DNA of 64,000 bases from Hymenobacter sp. IS2118 (GTDB taxonomy: Bacteria; Bacteroidota; Bacteroidia; Cytophagales; Hymenobacteraceae): the NCBI RefSeq assembly GCF_000715495.1, contig NZ_JNLX01000149.1, forward strand, positions 1 through 64,000. Direction: 5' to 3'. This document shows, piece by piece, positions 52,154 through 61,624 of this stretch (positions are counted from its first letter, which is position 1; every line of letters begins with the position of its first letter). A program made the position numbers and the translations under genes. Under the pieces are notes generated by a model. The model searched no databases, was not told where the DNA came from, and was given only the letters and a program-made list of their open reading frames with translations.

Positions 52154-52896
52154 GAGTGCTGCTCGTTGATGATTCGCGCCTGGCCCGGGCCGAGCTGCGC
52201 CGCCTGCTGGCGGCTTTTCCCGACGTGGTGGTGGCCGGCGAAGCCCGCAACGCCGACGAGGCCCGGGCGCTGCTCGCGGCCCAGCCGGTCGATTTGCTGC
52301 TGCTCGATATTCACATGCCCGGCGAAACCGGCTTTGAGCTGCTGGCCTCGCTGGAAGCCGCGCCCCCGGTGGTGTTCACCACGGCCTACGATGCCCACGC
52401 CCTGCGCGCCTTCGAGGTCAACGCTCTTGACTACCTGCTGAAGCCCGTGCAGGAGGCGCGCCTCACCGCTGCCCTGGACAAGGTGCGCGCGCAACTGCCG
52501 GGTGACCTGCAGGCTCCCGTTGCCGCGCCTGTCGTCATGGCCGCGCCCGTTGCTCCGCTCAGCGGGCACGACCAGGTGTTTGTGAAGGATGGCGAGCGGT
52601 GCTGGTTTGTGCGGCTGAGCGAGGTGCGCCTCTTCGAAATCAACGGCAGCTACACCCGGATTTACTTCGACCAGCACCGCCCGCTCATTCCGCGCACGCT
52701 GGCCCAGCTCGAAGCCCGCCTCGACCCAAAATTATTCTTCCGGGCCAACCGCCAGCAGATTATCAACCTGAGCTTCGTGGCCGGCGTGGAGCCTTGGTTC
52801 AGCCACAGCCTGCGCCTGACGTTGCGCGGCGGCGCCGAAGTGGTGGAGGTGTCGCGCCAGCAGTCGGTGCGCTTCCGGGAGCTGCTGAGCCTGTAG
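52150..52896 (+). CDS. LytTR-type response regulator
   Basis: This 248-residue regulator has a receiver with phospho-acceptor D53 (LLLLDIHMP) and K at LLKPVQE, a proline/alanine linker (about 125-145), and a LytTR DNA-binding domain (about 150-245: VRLSEVRLFEINGSYTRIYF, RTLAQLEARL, FFRANRQQIINL). It is coupled to the LytS-type kinase by an ATGA overlap. Its likely targets include its own promoter region, but no site is visible. Confidence 0.95.
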   Translation: MRVLLVDDSRLARAELRRLLAAFPDVVVAGEARNADEARALLAAQPVDLLLLDIHMPGETGFELLASLEAAPPVVFTTAYDAHALRAFEVNALDYLLKPVQEARLTAALDKVRAQLPGDLQAPVAAPVVMAAPVAPLSGHDQVFVKDGERCWFVRLSEVRLFEINGSYTRIYFDQHRPLIPRTLAQLEARLDPKLFFRANRQQIINLSFVAGVEPWFSHSLRLTLRGGAEVVEVSRQQSVRFRELLSL

Positions 52897-52944
52897 CCTT
52901 GGGAGGAGTGCAGCCGGCGGCCGGCTTTCGTAGTATTATTGGGC

Positions 52945-53793
52945 ATGACGCCCCGGCCGCCCGTACCCATCGAAGTCCTGCCGCTGTTTCCGGTGCTCGA
53001 CCAGCGCCTCCTGGAACTGTTGCGCTCCCTGAGTCCTGCCGACTGGCAGCGGCCCACTCTGGCCCGGCTCTGGACGGTGAAGGACGTGGCCGCGCACCTG
53101 CTCGACGGCAACCTGCGCACCTTGTCGATGCTGCGCGACGGGTATTTTGGGGAGAGCCCGCCCGAAGACCCGGCCACCTACGGCGGGCTGGTGAGCTACC
53201 TCAACCGCCTGAACGCCGACTGGGTGCGCGCCGCCCGTCGTCTGAGTCCGGCGGTACTCATCGAGCTGCTGGAGCAGTCCGGGGCCGAGTACACCGCCTA
53301 CCTCAATACCCTCGACCCGTGGGCGCCGGCCGCCTTCGCCGTGGCCTGGGCCGGCGAGACGGAGTCACGGAACTGGTTCCACATTGCCCGCGACTACACC
53401 GAGAAGTGGCACCACCAGCAGCAAATTCACGCCGCAGTGGGTGGGCCGGGACTGGTGACCCCAGAGCTGTTTCGGCCTTTCGCCTCAACGTGCGTGCAAG
53501 GCTTGCCCCACGCTTACCGCGACGTGGCGGCGCCGGTGGGCACGGTGGTTCAGGTAACAATAGAAACAGTCGTGGGCGGCATGTGGCAGCTGGAGCGCGC
53601 GGCCCAGGAGTGGCGACTGCGCGACTCCGGCCCCGGCCCCGGTGCCACCGCCGAAGTGATATTACCTCCTGAGGTGGCCTGGCAGCTGTTTACCAATGGA
53701 ATGAACCCGGACCAGGCGCGCGGCCGGGTTCAGCTTCGGGGCCAGCCTCGGCTCGGTGAAGCCGCGCTGCACTTGCTGGCTGTGATGGCCTGA
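52945..53793 (+). CDS. Maleylpyruvate isomerase-type (DinB-like) four-helix protein
   Basis: This 282-residue protein starts at ATG 52945. The N-terminal half fits the DinB/MDMPI four-helix bundle, with metal ligands expected in TVKDVAAHLLDGNLR (H near 50) and HIARDYTEKWHHQQQIHAA (H cluster near 155-160). A C-terminal MDMPI-C-like domain (about 180-282) completes it. Family members act as thiol-dependent metalloenzymes; the cofactor thiol in Bacteroidota may be bacillithiol. It stands alone. Confidence 0.8.
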   Translation: MTPRPPVPIEVLPLFPVLDQRLLELLRSLSPADWQRPTLARLWTVKDVAAHLLDGNLRTLSMLRDGYFGESPPEDPATYGGLVSYLNRLNADWVRAARRLSPAVLIELLEQSGAEYTAYLNTLDPWAPAAFAVAWAGETESRNWFHIARDYTEKWHHQQQIHAAVGGPGLVTPELFRPFASTCVQGLPHAYRDVAAPVGTVVQVTIETVVGGMWQLERAAQEWRLRDSGPGPGATAEVILPPEVAWQLFTNGMNPDQARGRVQLRGQPRLGEAALHLLAVMA

Positions 53794-53911
53794 GCGGCGG
53801 TATCAGGGGGGATTTGCGAACCGGGTTTATATGAAACGCGCCGGGCTGCCGTTGTCAACGGCCCTGGCTTTTATATTCGGCCCCGACTTCACGCCTAATT
53901 CCACATTTGAC

Positions 53912-54619
53912 ATGCGCTGCCTTTTTCTGCTGCTTCTGCCGCTCGCTCATCTTTCGGCCGCTCAGGCGGTGGCGCCTTCGCTGGCTCATACCATCTTAGT
54001 ACGCGGCACGGCCGAGCAGGAGCTGGACCCTGAGAAGCTGGATTTGCTGCTCACGTACCGGTTTTCGGACAACGTGAAGGAGAGTGGCCGCACGCAGGAG
54101 CAGGAACTGGGCCTGCAGCAAGTGCTGAAACAGGCGGGCATCGCGCCCGAAAAACTGGTGCTCGAAGACCTGAGTGCCAGCGGCTACGGCGGCATGTCGA
54201 AAACCGTCAACGCCACCGTAGCCCTCACCAAAGTGTACCGGCTGACGCTCGATAACCCCAAAATCCTGAACAGCCTGATTCCCCGACTGGTGCAAACCGG
54301 CGCTGATAACCTGCGGGTGGTGAACCTGGAAAGCAGCCGCATGGACGCCACCCGGCTGGAGGTGGCCGGCCGGGCCGCCGCCGCCGCCCGTCAGAAAGCG
54401 CAAATCGTGGTGAAGCAAGCCGGCGGGCAGCTGGGCAGCGTGGTAGCAGCCGTGGAGGTTATTCCGGGGACGACGCTGAGTGAAGAGCTGCTGGAAGGCT
54501 ATCGGAAAATGGGTTCTGATAAGTACAAAGCGTCTGAAAATCAGGCGCAAATACCGACTCCCAACCTGCGCAAAATCAAGGTGCAGGCGGTGTACGACGT
54601 GGTGTTTGAAGTGAAGTAG
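53912..54619 (+). CDS. SIMPL-domain (DUF541) periplasmic protein
   Basis: This 235-residue protein has a signal peptide (CLFLLLLPLAHLSAAQA); the ATG at 53912 is preferred over one at 53831 because the signal begins there. The SIMPL fold is indicated by ILVRGTAEQELDPEKLDLLL and RAAAAARQKAQIVVKQAGGQ. Such proteins form ring-like oligomers in the periplasm or envelope; function is poorly known. It stands alone. Confidence 0.87.
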   Translation: MRCLFLLLLPLAHLSAAQAVAPSLAHTILVRGTAEQELDPEKLDLLLTYRFSDNVKESGRTQEQELGLQQVLKQAGIAPEKLVLEDLSASGYGGMSKTVNATVALTKVYRLTLDNPKILNSLIPRLVQTGADNLRVVNLESSRMDATRLEVAGRAAAAARQKAQIVVKQAGGQLGSVVAAVEVIPGTTLSEELLEGYRKMGSDKYKASENQAQIPTPNLRKIKVQAVYDVVFEVK

Positions 54620-54769
54620 CGCTTTTGATTTTTCGCACATTCGGTTGTCAGTTTTCGGCGGAATATTGCCGCCGCTTTCGGTGCTAATCCGGCTGTGCCA
54701 GCCAACCAACCGTTATCGATACCAGTTTAACGGTTGTTTGCTAAGGCCGGCCGCACACCAATGATATTC

Positions 54770-55597
54770 ATGTCACCACTATTTAAGCTATGGCACTGGG
54801 GCCGTGTAGCGCCCGTGGCGGCCTTGCTGCTAACTGGCTGCGACCGGCTGGAATTCAGCCCCAACGACCACCGCGTGCCAGAGGAATTCACCGACCTCAC
54901 CCAGAAAAACCTGGCCCGGCTGCAAGCCCGGCCGTTGGCCGCCGCCGACACCCTGCGGTTCGTGTTCACCGGCGACTCGCAGCAATTTTACGACGAAGCC
55001 GAAGCCCTGGTGGCCAGCGTGAACCAGCAGCCCGGCATCGCGCTGCTGCTGGTGGCCGGCGATATTTCCGATTTTGGCCTGGCCCGCGAAATGCGCTGGG
55101 TGGACGAGAAGCTGCGGAAGCTAACCGTGCCCTATCTCACCGTGGTGGGCAACCACGATTTGGTGGGCAACGGCCGCGCGGCCTATCAGCACGTTTTTGG
55201 CGCCCTGAATTACTCGTTCGTGTATGGCGACACCAAGTTTATTCTAGTCGATACCAACGGCCGCGAGTATAATTTCAACGGGCAGGTGCCCGACCTGGGC
55301 TGGCTGCGGCCCCAGCTGGCCACCCTCGACGGGGCCCGGCGGCAGGTCGTCGTCTCGCACGTGCCGCCCACCAATTCCGATTTCGACCCCGCCCTGCGCC
55401 TGCCCTACGCGCAGGCCCTGCGCGACGCGCCGGGTTTGGTATTCGAGATGAACGGCCACAACCACCAGTCCACCATCGGCCAGCCCTTCAACGACGGCGT
55501 GACCTACGTCAATTCCAGTGCGTTTTCGGAGCGTCGCTACATGGTGGTCACCGTGTGGGGCGACCGGGAGTTCCGCATCAAACAAGTCGCTTTTTAA
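54770..55597 (+). CDS. Metallophosphoesterase lipoprotein
   Basis: This 275-residue protein starts at ATG 54770 (or 54761). A lipoprotein signal ends in LLTGC. The calcineurin-like phosphoesterase motifs are degenerate at the first position (FVFTGDSQ in place of D-x-H), but the others are clear: LLVAGDISDFG, VVGNHDLVG, VVSHVPP and MNGHNHQS. It should be a periplasmic phosphoesterase anchored to the membrane. It overlaps the next gene by one base (TAATG), so the two are coupled. Confidence 0.88.
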   Translation: MSPLFKLWHWGRVAPVAALLLTGCDRLEFSPNDHRVPEEFTDLTQKNLARLQARPLAAADTLRFVFTGDSQQFYDEAEALVASVNQQPGIALLLVAGDISDFGLAREMRWVDEKLRKLTVPYLTVVGNHDLVGNGRAAYQHVFGALNYSFVYGDTKFILVDTNGREYNFNGQVPDLGWLRPQLATLDGARRQVVVSHVPPTNSDFDPALRLPYAQALRDAPGLVFEMNGHNHQSTIGQPFNDGVTYVNSSAFSERRYMVVTVWGDREFRIKQVAF

Positions 55598-56205
55598 TGA
55601 AAGCGCCATTGCTTGCTGCCCTGCTGCTGGCCACGGGCGCGGCCCACGCCGCCCCGCCCGATACCACTGCCCGGCCGCCGCGCCCGTGGTTCCGCCCCCG
55701 TCACGTGGTGCTGCAAACCGGCGGCGGCCTGGGCATGGTGGCCGGCGGCGCGGGCTACGTCCTCCTCAAAAACCGCCTCGAAACCGACCTGCTCATCGGC
55801 TACGTGCCCCGGCGCTACGCCGGCTCCGCGCTCGCGCTGGTCTCGCTGAAGGTGATGTACTCGCCGTGGCAGCTGCGCGTGGCCGAACGGGTGCGGGTGG
55901 TACCGGTCACGCTGGGCGGCTACCTCAGCTACACCCACGGCACCCTCAACGACGGGCAAAAGGGCCAGTACCCGAGAGACTACTACTGGTTTTCGACCGA
56001 CACCCGCTACGGGGCGCTGCTGGGCGGGCGGGTGGCCTGTCTGATGGCCCCGCTGGCGGCTACCGGGCAGCCCCGCAAGCTGGCCTTCTGCTACGAGCTG
56101 GGCACCAATGACCTGTACGTGGCCACCTACCTCACCAACCGCGGCGGCGCCATTGGCGTGGGCCAGCTCGTAACGCTGGCCCTGGGCGTGAAGGTGGATT
56201 TTTAG
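55597..56205 (+). CDS. Exported protein of unknown function
   Basis: This 202-residue protein has a signal peptide (LLAALLLATGAAHA). The mature part alternates glycine-rich and hydrophobic strands (VVLQTGGGLGMVAGGAGYVL) and ends with LVTLALGVKVDF, a beta-barrel-like terminal strand. It may be a small outer-membrane protein. It is coupled to the phosphoesterase gene and may form a pair with it. Confidence 0.7.
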   Translation: MKAPLLAALLLATGAAHAAPPDTTARPPRPWFRPRHVVLQTGGGLGMVAGGAGYVLLKNRLETDLLIGYVPRRYAGSALALVSLKVMYSPWQLRVAERVRVVPVTLGGYLSYTHGTLNDGQKGQYPRDYYWFSTDTRYGALLGGRVACLMAPLAATGQPRKLAFCYELGTNDLYVATYLTNRGGAIGVGQLVTLALGVKVDF

Positions 56206-56804
56206 CTTTGGCGCCGGGCATTTGGGGCCACCGGTCTGGGCCGCTGGCGTCCGGCCGGGGGCAAGCGCTGGGTTCGTGCTTCCCCTTTTTTCTGCTCCGT
56301 TTGCCACCTGCGTGCCGTGCTCTTTCAGTAGGGCGAATGGTGTTGCTGGCGTGAAATATGACGGTAAGAAATAACGGAATAAACAATCAGGCTTGGAATT
56401 CCTGTTGAACAGGAGAAAACGGACCTTCGCACTCACTGGCCGCCAAATTCCAGCTGATGCCTTGACCACAGTTGCACAATTAAATTAAGAATGGCTGAGT
56501 GGTTGATTCAACGGGCCAATGAGTTGTACATTTCCGGAATATAGTTTGGTTGTAAGTCGTCCTCATTCCGACGGTAGGCTGACTTGTTTGCTCCGGTTCG
56601 CTCCGCGTTTTCTTTCCTAACCCAAGTTGCGGCCTACCAAATTAAGCCCCGTAGGGGCAACATGCCGGTAGAAAATCACGCAAAAAAAAGACCAAAGTCC
56701 CGTCGGGGCGACACTCATTCAACAAGTGTCGCCCCGATGGGGCTGTGGTCCGCAACTTGAGTTTTCTAGCACTTTTCTATTACCATTTCACCAATTTTTT
56801 TCGT
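56206..56804. other. Intergenic stretch before the TonB receptor
   Basis: No gene is supported in these 599 bases. They hold a perfect 13-bp hairpin, TCGGGGCGACACT (56703-56715) with its complement at 56725-56737, in an AT-richer surrounding. It could be a terminator, or a regulatory leader for the receptor gene. Confidence 0.6.
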
Positions 56805-59642
56805 ATGAAAAACACGTTACTCCTCCTTCTGTTGGTCCTGATGGGACTGACGGCGCACGCCCAGAAAATAACTGTGAGTGGCCGCGTGGTTGGTGCTTCT
56901 GGAGAAGCCCTACCCGGTTCCACGGTGCTGGAACGGGGCACTACAAACGGTACATCAACGGGCGGCAACGGCGATTTTTTGCTCTCGGTAGCGCCCAACT
57001 CGACCCTCACGGTGCAGGCCATCGGCTTCGCCACCCAGCAAATTCCGGTGAGTGGCCGCAGCAGCATTGAGGTGCGACTGGTAGCCGCTGCCCAGGACCT
57101 CAACGAGGTGGTGGTGACTGGCTCGCGGGCCACCGAGGGCCGTTCCAATATCCTTACCACGGCCCCGGTCGACGTGATTTCGGCCCGCGAAATCAAGGCG
57201 TTTGCCCAAACCGATGTCTCGCAGGTGCTCACCTTCGCGGCGCCCTCGTTCCAGTCGTCGCGCCAGGCTATTTCCGATGGCACCGACCACGTGGACCCCG
57301 CCAGCCTGCGCGGCCTGGGCCCCGACCAAGTGCTGGTGCTCGTGAACGGCAAGCGCCGCCACAACTCGGCGCTGGTCAACATCAACGGCACGGTGGGCCG
57401 CGGCTCCGTGGGCACCGACCTCAACGTGATTCCCCTGGCCTCCATCAAGCGCATTGAGGTGCTGCGCGAAGGCGCGGCCGCGCTCTACGGCTCGGATGCC
57501 ATTGCCGGCGTTATCAACATTCAGCTCAAAGACGACTCCACGGGCGTGACGGCCAGCGCCACCGGCGGCCAGCACTACGAAGTCGATGGCCGCGTGTTTC
57601 AGGGCGATGCTAACGTGGGCATCGGCCTCGGCGGCCGCGGCTACGTGGACGTGAGCGGGCAGTTTCTGAACCGTGGCTACACCAACCGCACCTTTGAGGA
57701 CACCGCGCCCCTGATATACCTGGGCAGCGGCGGCAACTACCCCGGCAGCGCCAACACCGAGCAGCTGCGCCGCGCCCTCAAGGCGCAGGACGACCAGCTG
57801 GTGCGCGAGCGCGGCTTCGACCGCAAGAACATGCGCGTGGGCAACTCGGAGTCCCGCAACATCGGGGGCTTCGTGAACGCGGCCTACCGCCTCGGCGCCG
57901 GCATCGAAGCGTACGTGACGGGTGGCGTAACGCACCGCACCGGCAAGGCCGCTGGCTTCTACCGCCTGCCCAACCAGGCCGCGCAAAGCGACCTCTCCCT
58001 CTTCCCCAACGGCTTCCTGCCCTTCATCAACACCACCATCAACGACCAGTCGGCTATTACCGGCCTGCGCGGCACCATCGGGGGCTTTGCCGCCGACCTG
58101 AGCAACACTTACGGCCGCAACGAGCTGCGCTTCGACATCAGCAACACGGTGAATGCCTCGCTGCCGCAGGTGCCGGGCGTGCGCAACCAAACCGAATTCT
58201 ACGCCGGCCAGCTGCAATTTAGCCAGAACACGACCAACCTGGGCTTTTCGCGCAAGTTCAACAACCTTGGCCCGTTGGCTACGCTCAACCTGGCATTTGG
58301 CGGCGAGTACCGCGTCGACCGTTTTCAGATTGAAGCGGGGGAGCCCAATTCCTACCTCAACGGTGGCCGCCGGACCGGCGTTACGCCTACTTCGGCGGGC
58401 GCGCCCACGGCCTCGGGCGCGCAGGTGTTTCCGGGCTACCAGCCCAGCGACGAATTGGATGAGTCGCGCAACAACGTGGCCGGCTACCTGGACCTGGAAA
58501 GCGACATCACCGAGAAGCTGCTGCTGCGCCTGGCCAGCCGCGCCGAAAACTACAGCGACTTTGGCTCCAACGTGAGCGGGCAGGTAGCCGGCCGCTACAG
58601 CATCCTCGACGGGCTCGCCATTCGCGGCTCGGTGGGCAACGGCTTCCGGGCTCCCTCGCTGCAGCAGCGCTACTTCACCAACACCAGCACCCAGTTTGTG
58701 AGCGGCATCGCCAACCAGGTGCTCACCGTGAACAACGACGACCCCATCGTGCGCAACAGCCTCACCAGCACCGGCCAGAAGGGTTTTGGCGTAGGCCCGC
58801 TCAAGCAGGAAAAATCGGTGAACTACAGCCTGGGCATCACCGCCCGCGTGGCCCGCACCCTCACCCTGACCGTGGATGCCTACCAAATCGACATCGACGA
58901 CCGCATTGTGCTGTCCTCACAGTTTGCCAAAACTCCTCCGCCGGCTGCCGGCCAGCCGGTTCCGCCGCCCACCATTATTGACCAGATTCTGGCTGGCCGC
59001 GACGTGAGCCGCGTGCAGTTTTTCGCCAACGCCATCAATACCCGCACCCGCGGCATCGACGTTGTGGCCAACGAGCGCCTCACTTTTGGCAGCCACCGCC
59101 TGGGCCTGACGGTGGCCGCCAACTTTACCGAAACCAACGTGCGCAGCATCAACACCTCGTCCAGCACCATCAACGAAAACGCCAGCCTGCAGAACACGTT
59201 GTTCGACCGCCAGCAGCGCACCCGCATCGAGTCGGCCCAGCCCCGCAGCAAAGTCAACCTGGCCGCCAACTACGGCCACGACGGTTTTAGCGTTGAGCTG
59301 CGCACCGTGCGCTTCGGCGAGGTGGTGTTCCGCGACGCCGACCCGACCCGCGCCGCCCTCGTTGACCAAACTTTCTCGGCCAAGTGGATTACCGACTTGT
59401 CCGTGAGTCAGCAGGTAACTAAGCAGCTCGGCATTACCATCGGCGCAACCAACCTGTTCGACGTGTACCCCGACAAATTCCGCCTGAACTCCCGCAACAA
59501 CCCCAACAACTTCTCGGTAGACCCAGCCACGAGCTTCAGCTCCGGCCTCGACAACACCAACCGCAACCGCTTCGTGTACAACGCCAACCAGTTCGGCTTC
59601 AACGGCGGCTACTACTTCGCCCGCTTGAATTTCACGCTGTAG
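56805..59642 (+). CDS. TonB-dependent outer-membrane receptor
   Basis: This 945-residue protein uses the ATG at 56805. A signal peptide (LLLLLLVLMGLTAHAQ) is followed by a carboxypeptidase-D-like domain (about 22-100), a plug domain (about 115-240, with DLNEVVVTGSR and NGKRRHNSALVN) and a 22-strand-type barrel ending in the aromatic tail YYFARLNFTL. The plug-gate motif (REGAAALYGSDAIAGVINIQL) is intact. No SusD partner is adjacent, so it is a stand-alone transporter, perhaps for a siderophore, vitamin or peptide. The substrate cannot be read. Confidence 0.94.
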   Translation: MKNTLLLLLLVLMGLTAHAQKITVSGRVVGASGEALPGSTVLERGTTNGTSTGGNGDFLLSVAPNSTLTVQAIGFATQQIPVSGRSSIEVRLVAAAQDLNEVVVTGSRATEGRSNILTTAPVDVISAREIKAFAQTDVSQVLTFAAPSFQSSRQAISDGTDHVDPASLRGLGPDQVLVLVNGKRRHNSALVNINGTVGRGSVGTDLNVIPLASIKRIEVLREGAAALYGSDAIAGVINIQLKDDSTGVTASATGGQHYEVDGRVFQGDANVGIGLGGRGYVDVSGQFLNRGYTNRTFEDTAPLIYLGSGGNYPGSANTEQLRRALKAQDDQLVRERGFDRKNMRVGNSESRNIGGFVNAAYRLGAGIEAYVTGGVTHRTGKAAGFYRLPNQAAQSDLSLFPNGFLPFINTTINDQSAITGLRGTIGGFAADLSNTYGRNELRFDISNTVNASLPQVPGVRNQTEFYAGQLQFSQNTTNLGFSRKFNNLGPLATLNLAFGGEYRVDRFQIEAGEPNSYLNGGRRTGVTPTSAGAPTASGAQVFPGYQPSDELDESRNNVAGYLDLESDITEKLLLRLASRAENYSDFGSNVSGQVAGRYSILDGLAIRGSVGNGFRAPSLQQRYFTNTSTQFVSGIANQVLTVNNDDPIVRNSLTSTGQKGFGVGPLKQEKSVNYSLGITARVARTLTLTVDAYQIDIDDRIVLSSQFAKTPPPAAGQPVPPPTIIDQILAGRDVSRVQFFANAINTRTRGIDVVANERLTFGSHRLGLTVAANFTETNVRSINTSSSTINENASLQNTLFDRQQRTRIESAQPRSKVNLAANYGHDGFSVELRTVRFGEVVFRDADPTRAALVDQTFSAKWITDLSVSQQVTKQLGITIGATNLFDVYPDKFRLNSRNNPNNFSVDPATSFSSGLDNTNRNRFVYNANQFGFNGGYYFARLNFTL

Positions 59643-59664
59643 AAGAACAGGTTCCGATTTTCAT

Positions 59665-59700
59665 AAAAATGCCAGCTCCGGTTTCGGGGCTGGCATTTTT
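59665..59700. terminator. Bidirectional terminator after the TonB receptor
   Basis: The arms AAAAATGCCAGC and GCTGGCATTTTT make a 12-bp stem with A/T ends. It lies between the convergent TonB receptor and T9SS-tail genes. Confidence 0.9.
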
Positions 59701-59748
59701 AATGGCTACAGTTGGTAGACGGACCTGTAAAGCAGTTCAGCAACCTTT

Positions 59749-61200
59749 CTACTGGCCGGTGTAGGATAAACGTGCCACTTGAGTGCCACGCAGGTTGCGA
59801 GCCAGGTAGAGGCCGGCGGGCAGGCTGCTGGCTGGGCGCCATCGGATGCTGCCGTCCGTAGCAGTAGCAAGGTGGGCTACTATCCGGCCCAACTCGTCGA
59901 GAATCACCACGGGCTGGCTGCCTTTTTCGGCAAGCTGAAAGTGGACTTCTTCCCGAAAGGGCACCGGATACGGTTTCTGCGCCAGCGGCTGGCGCGTCCG
60001 GGCTGCCAATGCCGGCCGCAAAGGCGCTACCACAAACCGAATGGTTTGGGTAGTGATGCCTTTGCCAGGACAAGCATCATCAACGGCAGTAGCGGTGAGG
60101 ATGTAGCGGCCGGGCGCCTGTAGTGCCGGCACCTGCCAGGTAAGCTGGCCCTGCCCGTTGCCCTGGGCCTGGAACGTAACGCCTGGCACCTTGCCGGCGG
60201 CTTCGCTCATTAGCTGCACGGTTTGGCCCGCGTCGGGGTCGGTAGCGGTGAGGTCGAGCGCCACTGTTTGGCGCTGCGTCACGGCAATGGGTTGGCCCAG
60301 CAGCTGGCCAGTGGGGTTGCTGGTTAAGGCCACACGGCTAAATATCGGTGCCTGGTTGCTACTGGTGCTGATTCCGTACACCATGTCGCGGTTGATTTGT
60401 CCTATTCGCTGCCAGTCTCCGTTTATTTTTCGGTACTCATTCACAGTAACCGCGACCATGAAAATGCCTTGCTGAATGGGGATTGCGCGCGTCAGTAATT
60501 CGCCGGTGGCGGCGTTCAGCTCAAAGTGCGGGGCCACGGTACTGCCGGCAACCAACTCCCCACAGGTTGATGCCGAGAAAGGGGTCGACCTAGGGCGCAC
60601 CAACTCGTAGGTGAGCGAGTCGCCTTCGCTGTCGAAGGCGCTCAGGCTATGGCGTGGCGTCTGATTGCCGACCACCTGAATAAGGTAGTGCGAATTGAAT
60701 TTGGGGGAGGAATTTACTAAACCCGTGGAGTTGTCGAGCGTGGCTGCCACGAAAATGGATTGGTCGGCGGAATTCGGAAGATTAACAACCCCCCTTTGCC
60801 GGTTATCACTGTTGATGCTCAGCGTCCATTGGGCGGGTGGTAAGTCCACTTCTCCTTCAATCACCCGGATTTGATAGGGGGGAGGATATTGTGGCACCTG
60901 GCACTGGGAAATGGGCTCCGGCAATGTGCGAGCCAGGGTGAGCAGGGTGATGAAACTGCCCGGTAGCGTATTGCCGCACTCATTTTTGCCACAAGTCAAG
61001 GTATATGCCTGGCTTTGGACTACTGAAGTGGCATCGTGAAAAATCCAGGCCGAGACACGGTAGCGATGCGGAGCACTAGCCGTCCCAATGTATTCGTACA
61101 CAAGCTCTGCGCCTAATGTATGCGAAGCCCAGGCCGCCGTAATGTTTCCAATCCAGCTTAAAGCAACAAGCAGGCTGATGATGAGTAGAGATGTACGCAT
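59749..61200 (-). CDS. Secreted protein with T9SS-type C-terminal tail
   Basis: This 483-residue protein starts at ATG 61200 with a signal peptide (LLIISLLVALSWIGNITAAW). The body has repeated beta-sandwich-like segments (GNQTPRHSLSAFDSEGDSLT and TATDPDAGQTVQLM) that resemble cadherin/Ig-type domains. The end (about 410-483) carries the type A sorting features: YPVPFREEVHFQL, a G-containing strand VILDELGRIVAHL, and LPAGLYLARNLRG. It should be exported by the type IX system to the cell surface. It stands alone. Confidence 0.87.
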   Translation of the reverse strand: MRTSLLIISLLVALSWIGNITAAWASHTLGAELVYEYIGTASAPHRYRVSAWIFHDATSVVQSQAYTLTCGKNECGNTLPGSFITLLTLARTLPEPISQCQVPQYPPPYQIRVIEGEVDLPPAQWTLSINSDNRQRGVVNLPNSADQSIFVAATLDNSTGLVNSSPKFNSHYLIQVVGNQTPRHSLSAFDSEGDSLTYELVRPRSTPFSASTCGELVAGSTVAPHFELNAATGELLTRAIPIQQGIFMVAVTVNEYRKINGDWQRIGQINRDMVYGISTSSNQAPIFSRVALTSNPTGQLLGQPIAVTQRQTVALDLTATDPDAGQTVQLMSEAAGKVPGVTFQAQGNGQGQLTWQVPALQAPGRYILTATAVDDACPGKGITTQTIRFVVAPLRPALAARTRQPLAQKPYPVPFREEVHFQLAEKGSQPVVILDELGRIVAHLATATDGSIRWRPASSLPAGLYLARNLRGTQVARLSYTGQ

Positions 61201-61394
61201 GGCAGTGATAGAAATTGCTAAGTGTGGAATGGGAGCGCACAGCCAAAGGTTGGCAACTCTACGAATAGCTGATAACGCGAATGTACTTTCAGGGTAATGT
61301 ACAATTTTTAATTTGCTTAATCTTAGGCCGGGATTACCTGCAAAAGCAAGCCCCAACCTGGCTGAGCCAAATTGGGGCTTCGTGTTAGCCTGCG

Positions 61395-61440
61395 CCGAAT
61401 TTACCTGCCCGCCCGCCTACTTGGCCGAGGAGCTGCTGGT
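61395..61440 (-). pseudogene. Duplicated 3' end of the OmpA gene
   Basis: The minus strand encodes SSSSAK and a stop codon, followed by the same 3' flank as the intact gene end at 61608-61650 (for example GAATTTACC). The copy lacks the remainder of the gene. A 150-bp nested palindrome lies between the two copies. Confidence 0.75.
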
Positions 61441-61443
61441 TAC

Positions 61444-61595
61444 GCTGGCCGGAGTTTGAGCGCAGCGACAACTCCGCGCCGCTGGTTGTGCGAGTTTGTA
61501 ACTCGCCTGCTGAACGAATGACTGCACGCGGGCGAGTTGCAAACTCGCATTACTGCCAGGCACGGAGTTGTCGCTGCGCTTAAACTCCGGCCAGC
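61444..61595. repeat. Nested palindromic repeat
   Basis: Outer arms of 33 bp (61444-61476 and 61563-61595) differ at one position. Inner arms TGCGAGTTTGTAACTCGCC and its partner lie at 61489-61507 and 61531-61549. It is flanked by duplicated OmpA gene ends, as if its insertion duplicated about 45 bp of target. Confidence 0.85.
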
Positions 61596-61624
61596 TTACA
61601 GGACTGGCGAATTTACCCACCCGC

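Noticed and set aside
53303..53560. A minus-strand frame inside the DinB-like gene
   Set aside because: It is a shadow frame, proline/arginine rich, with no start context or family motif.
56955..58886. A 643-codon open frame on the minus strand opposite the TonB receptor
   Set aside because: It lies fully antisense to a clear receptor gene; its composition (H, G, V, A rich) is typical of the complementary frame in GC-rich coding DNA. The same applies to the long frames opposite both RM genes, the PLP enzyme and the multi-PAS kinase.
61417..61620. A 67-codon gene next to the OmpA gene
   Set aside because: Its end is a copy of the OmpA tail (SSSSAK) and the rest is the nested palindrome, so it is a repeat artefact.
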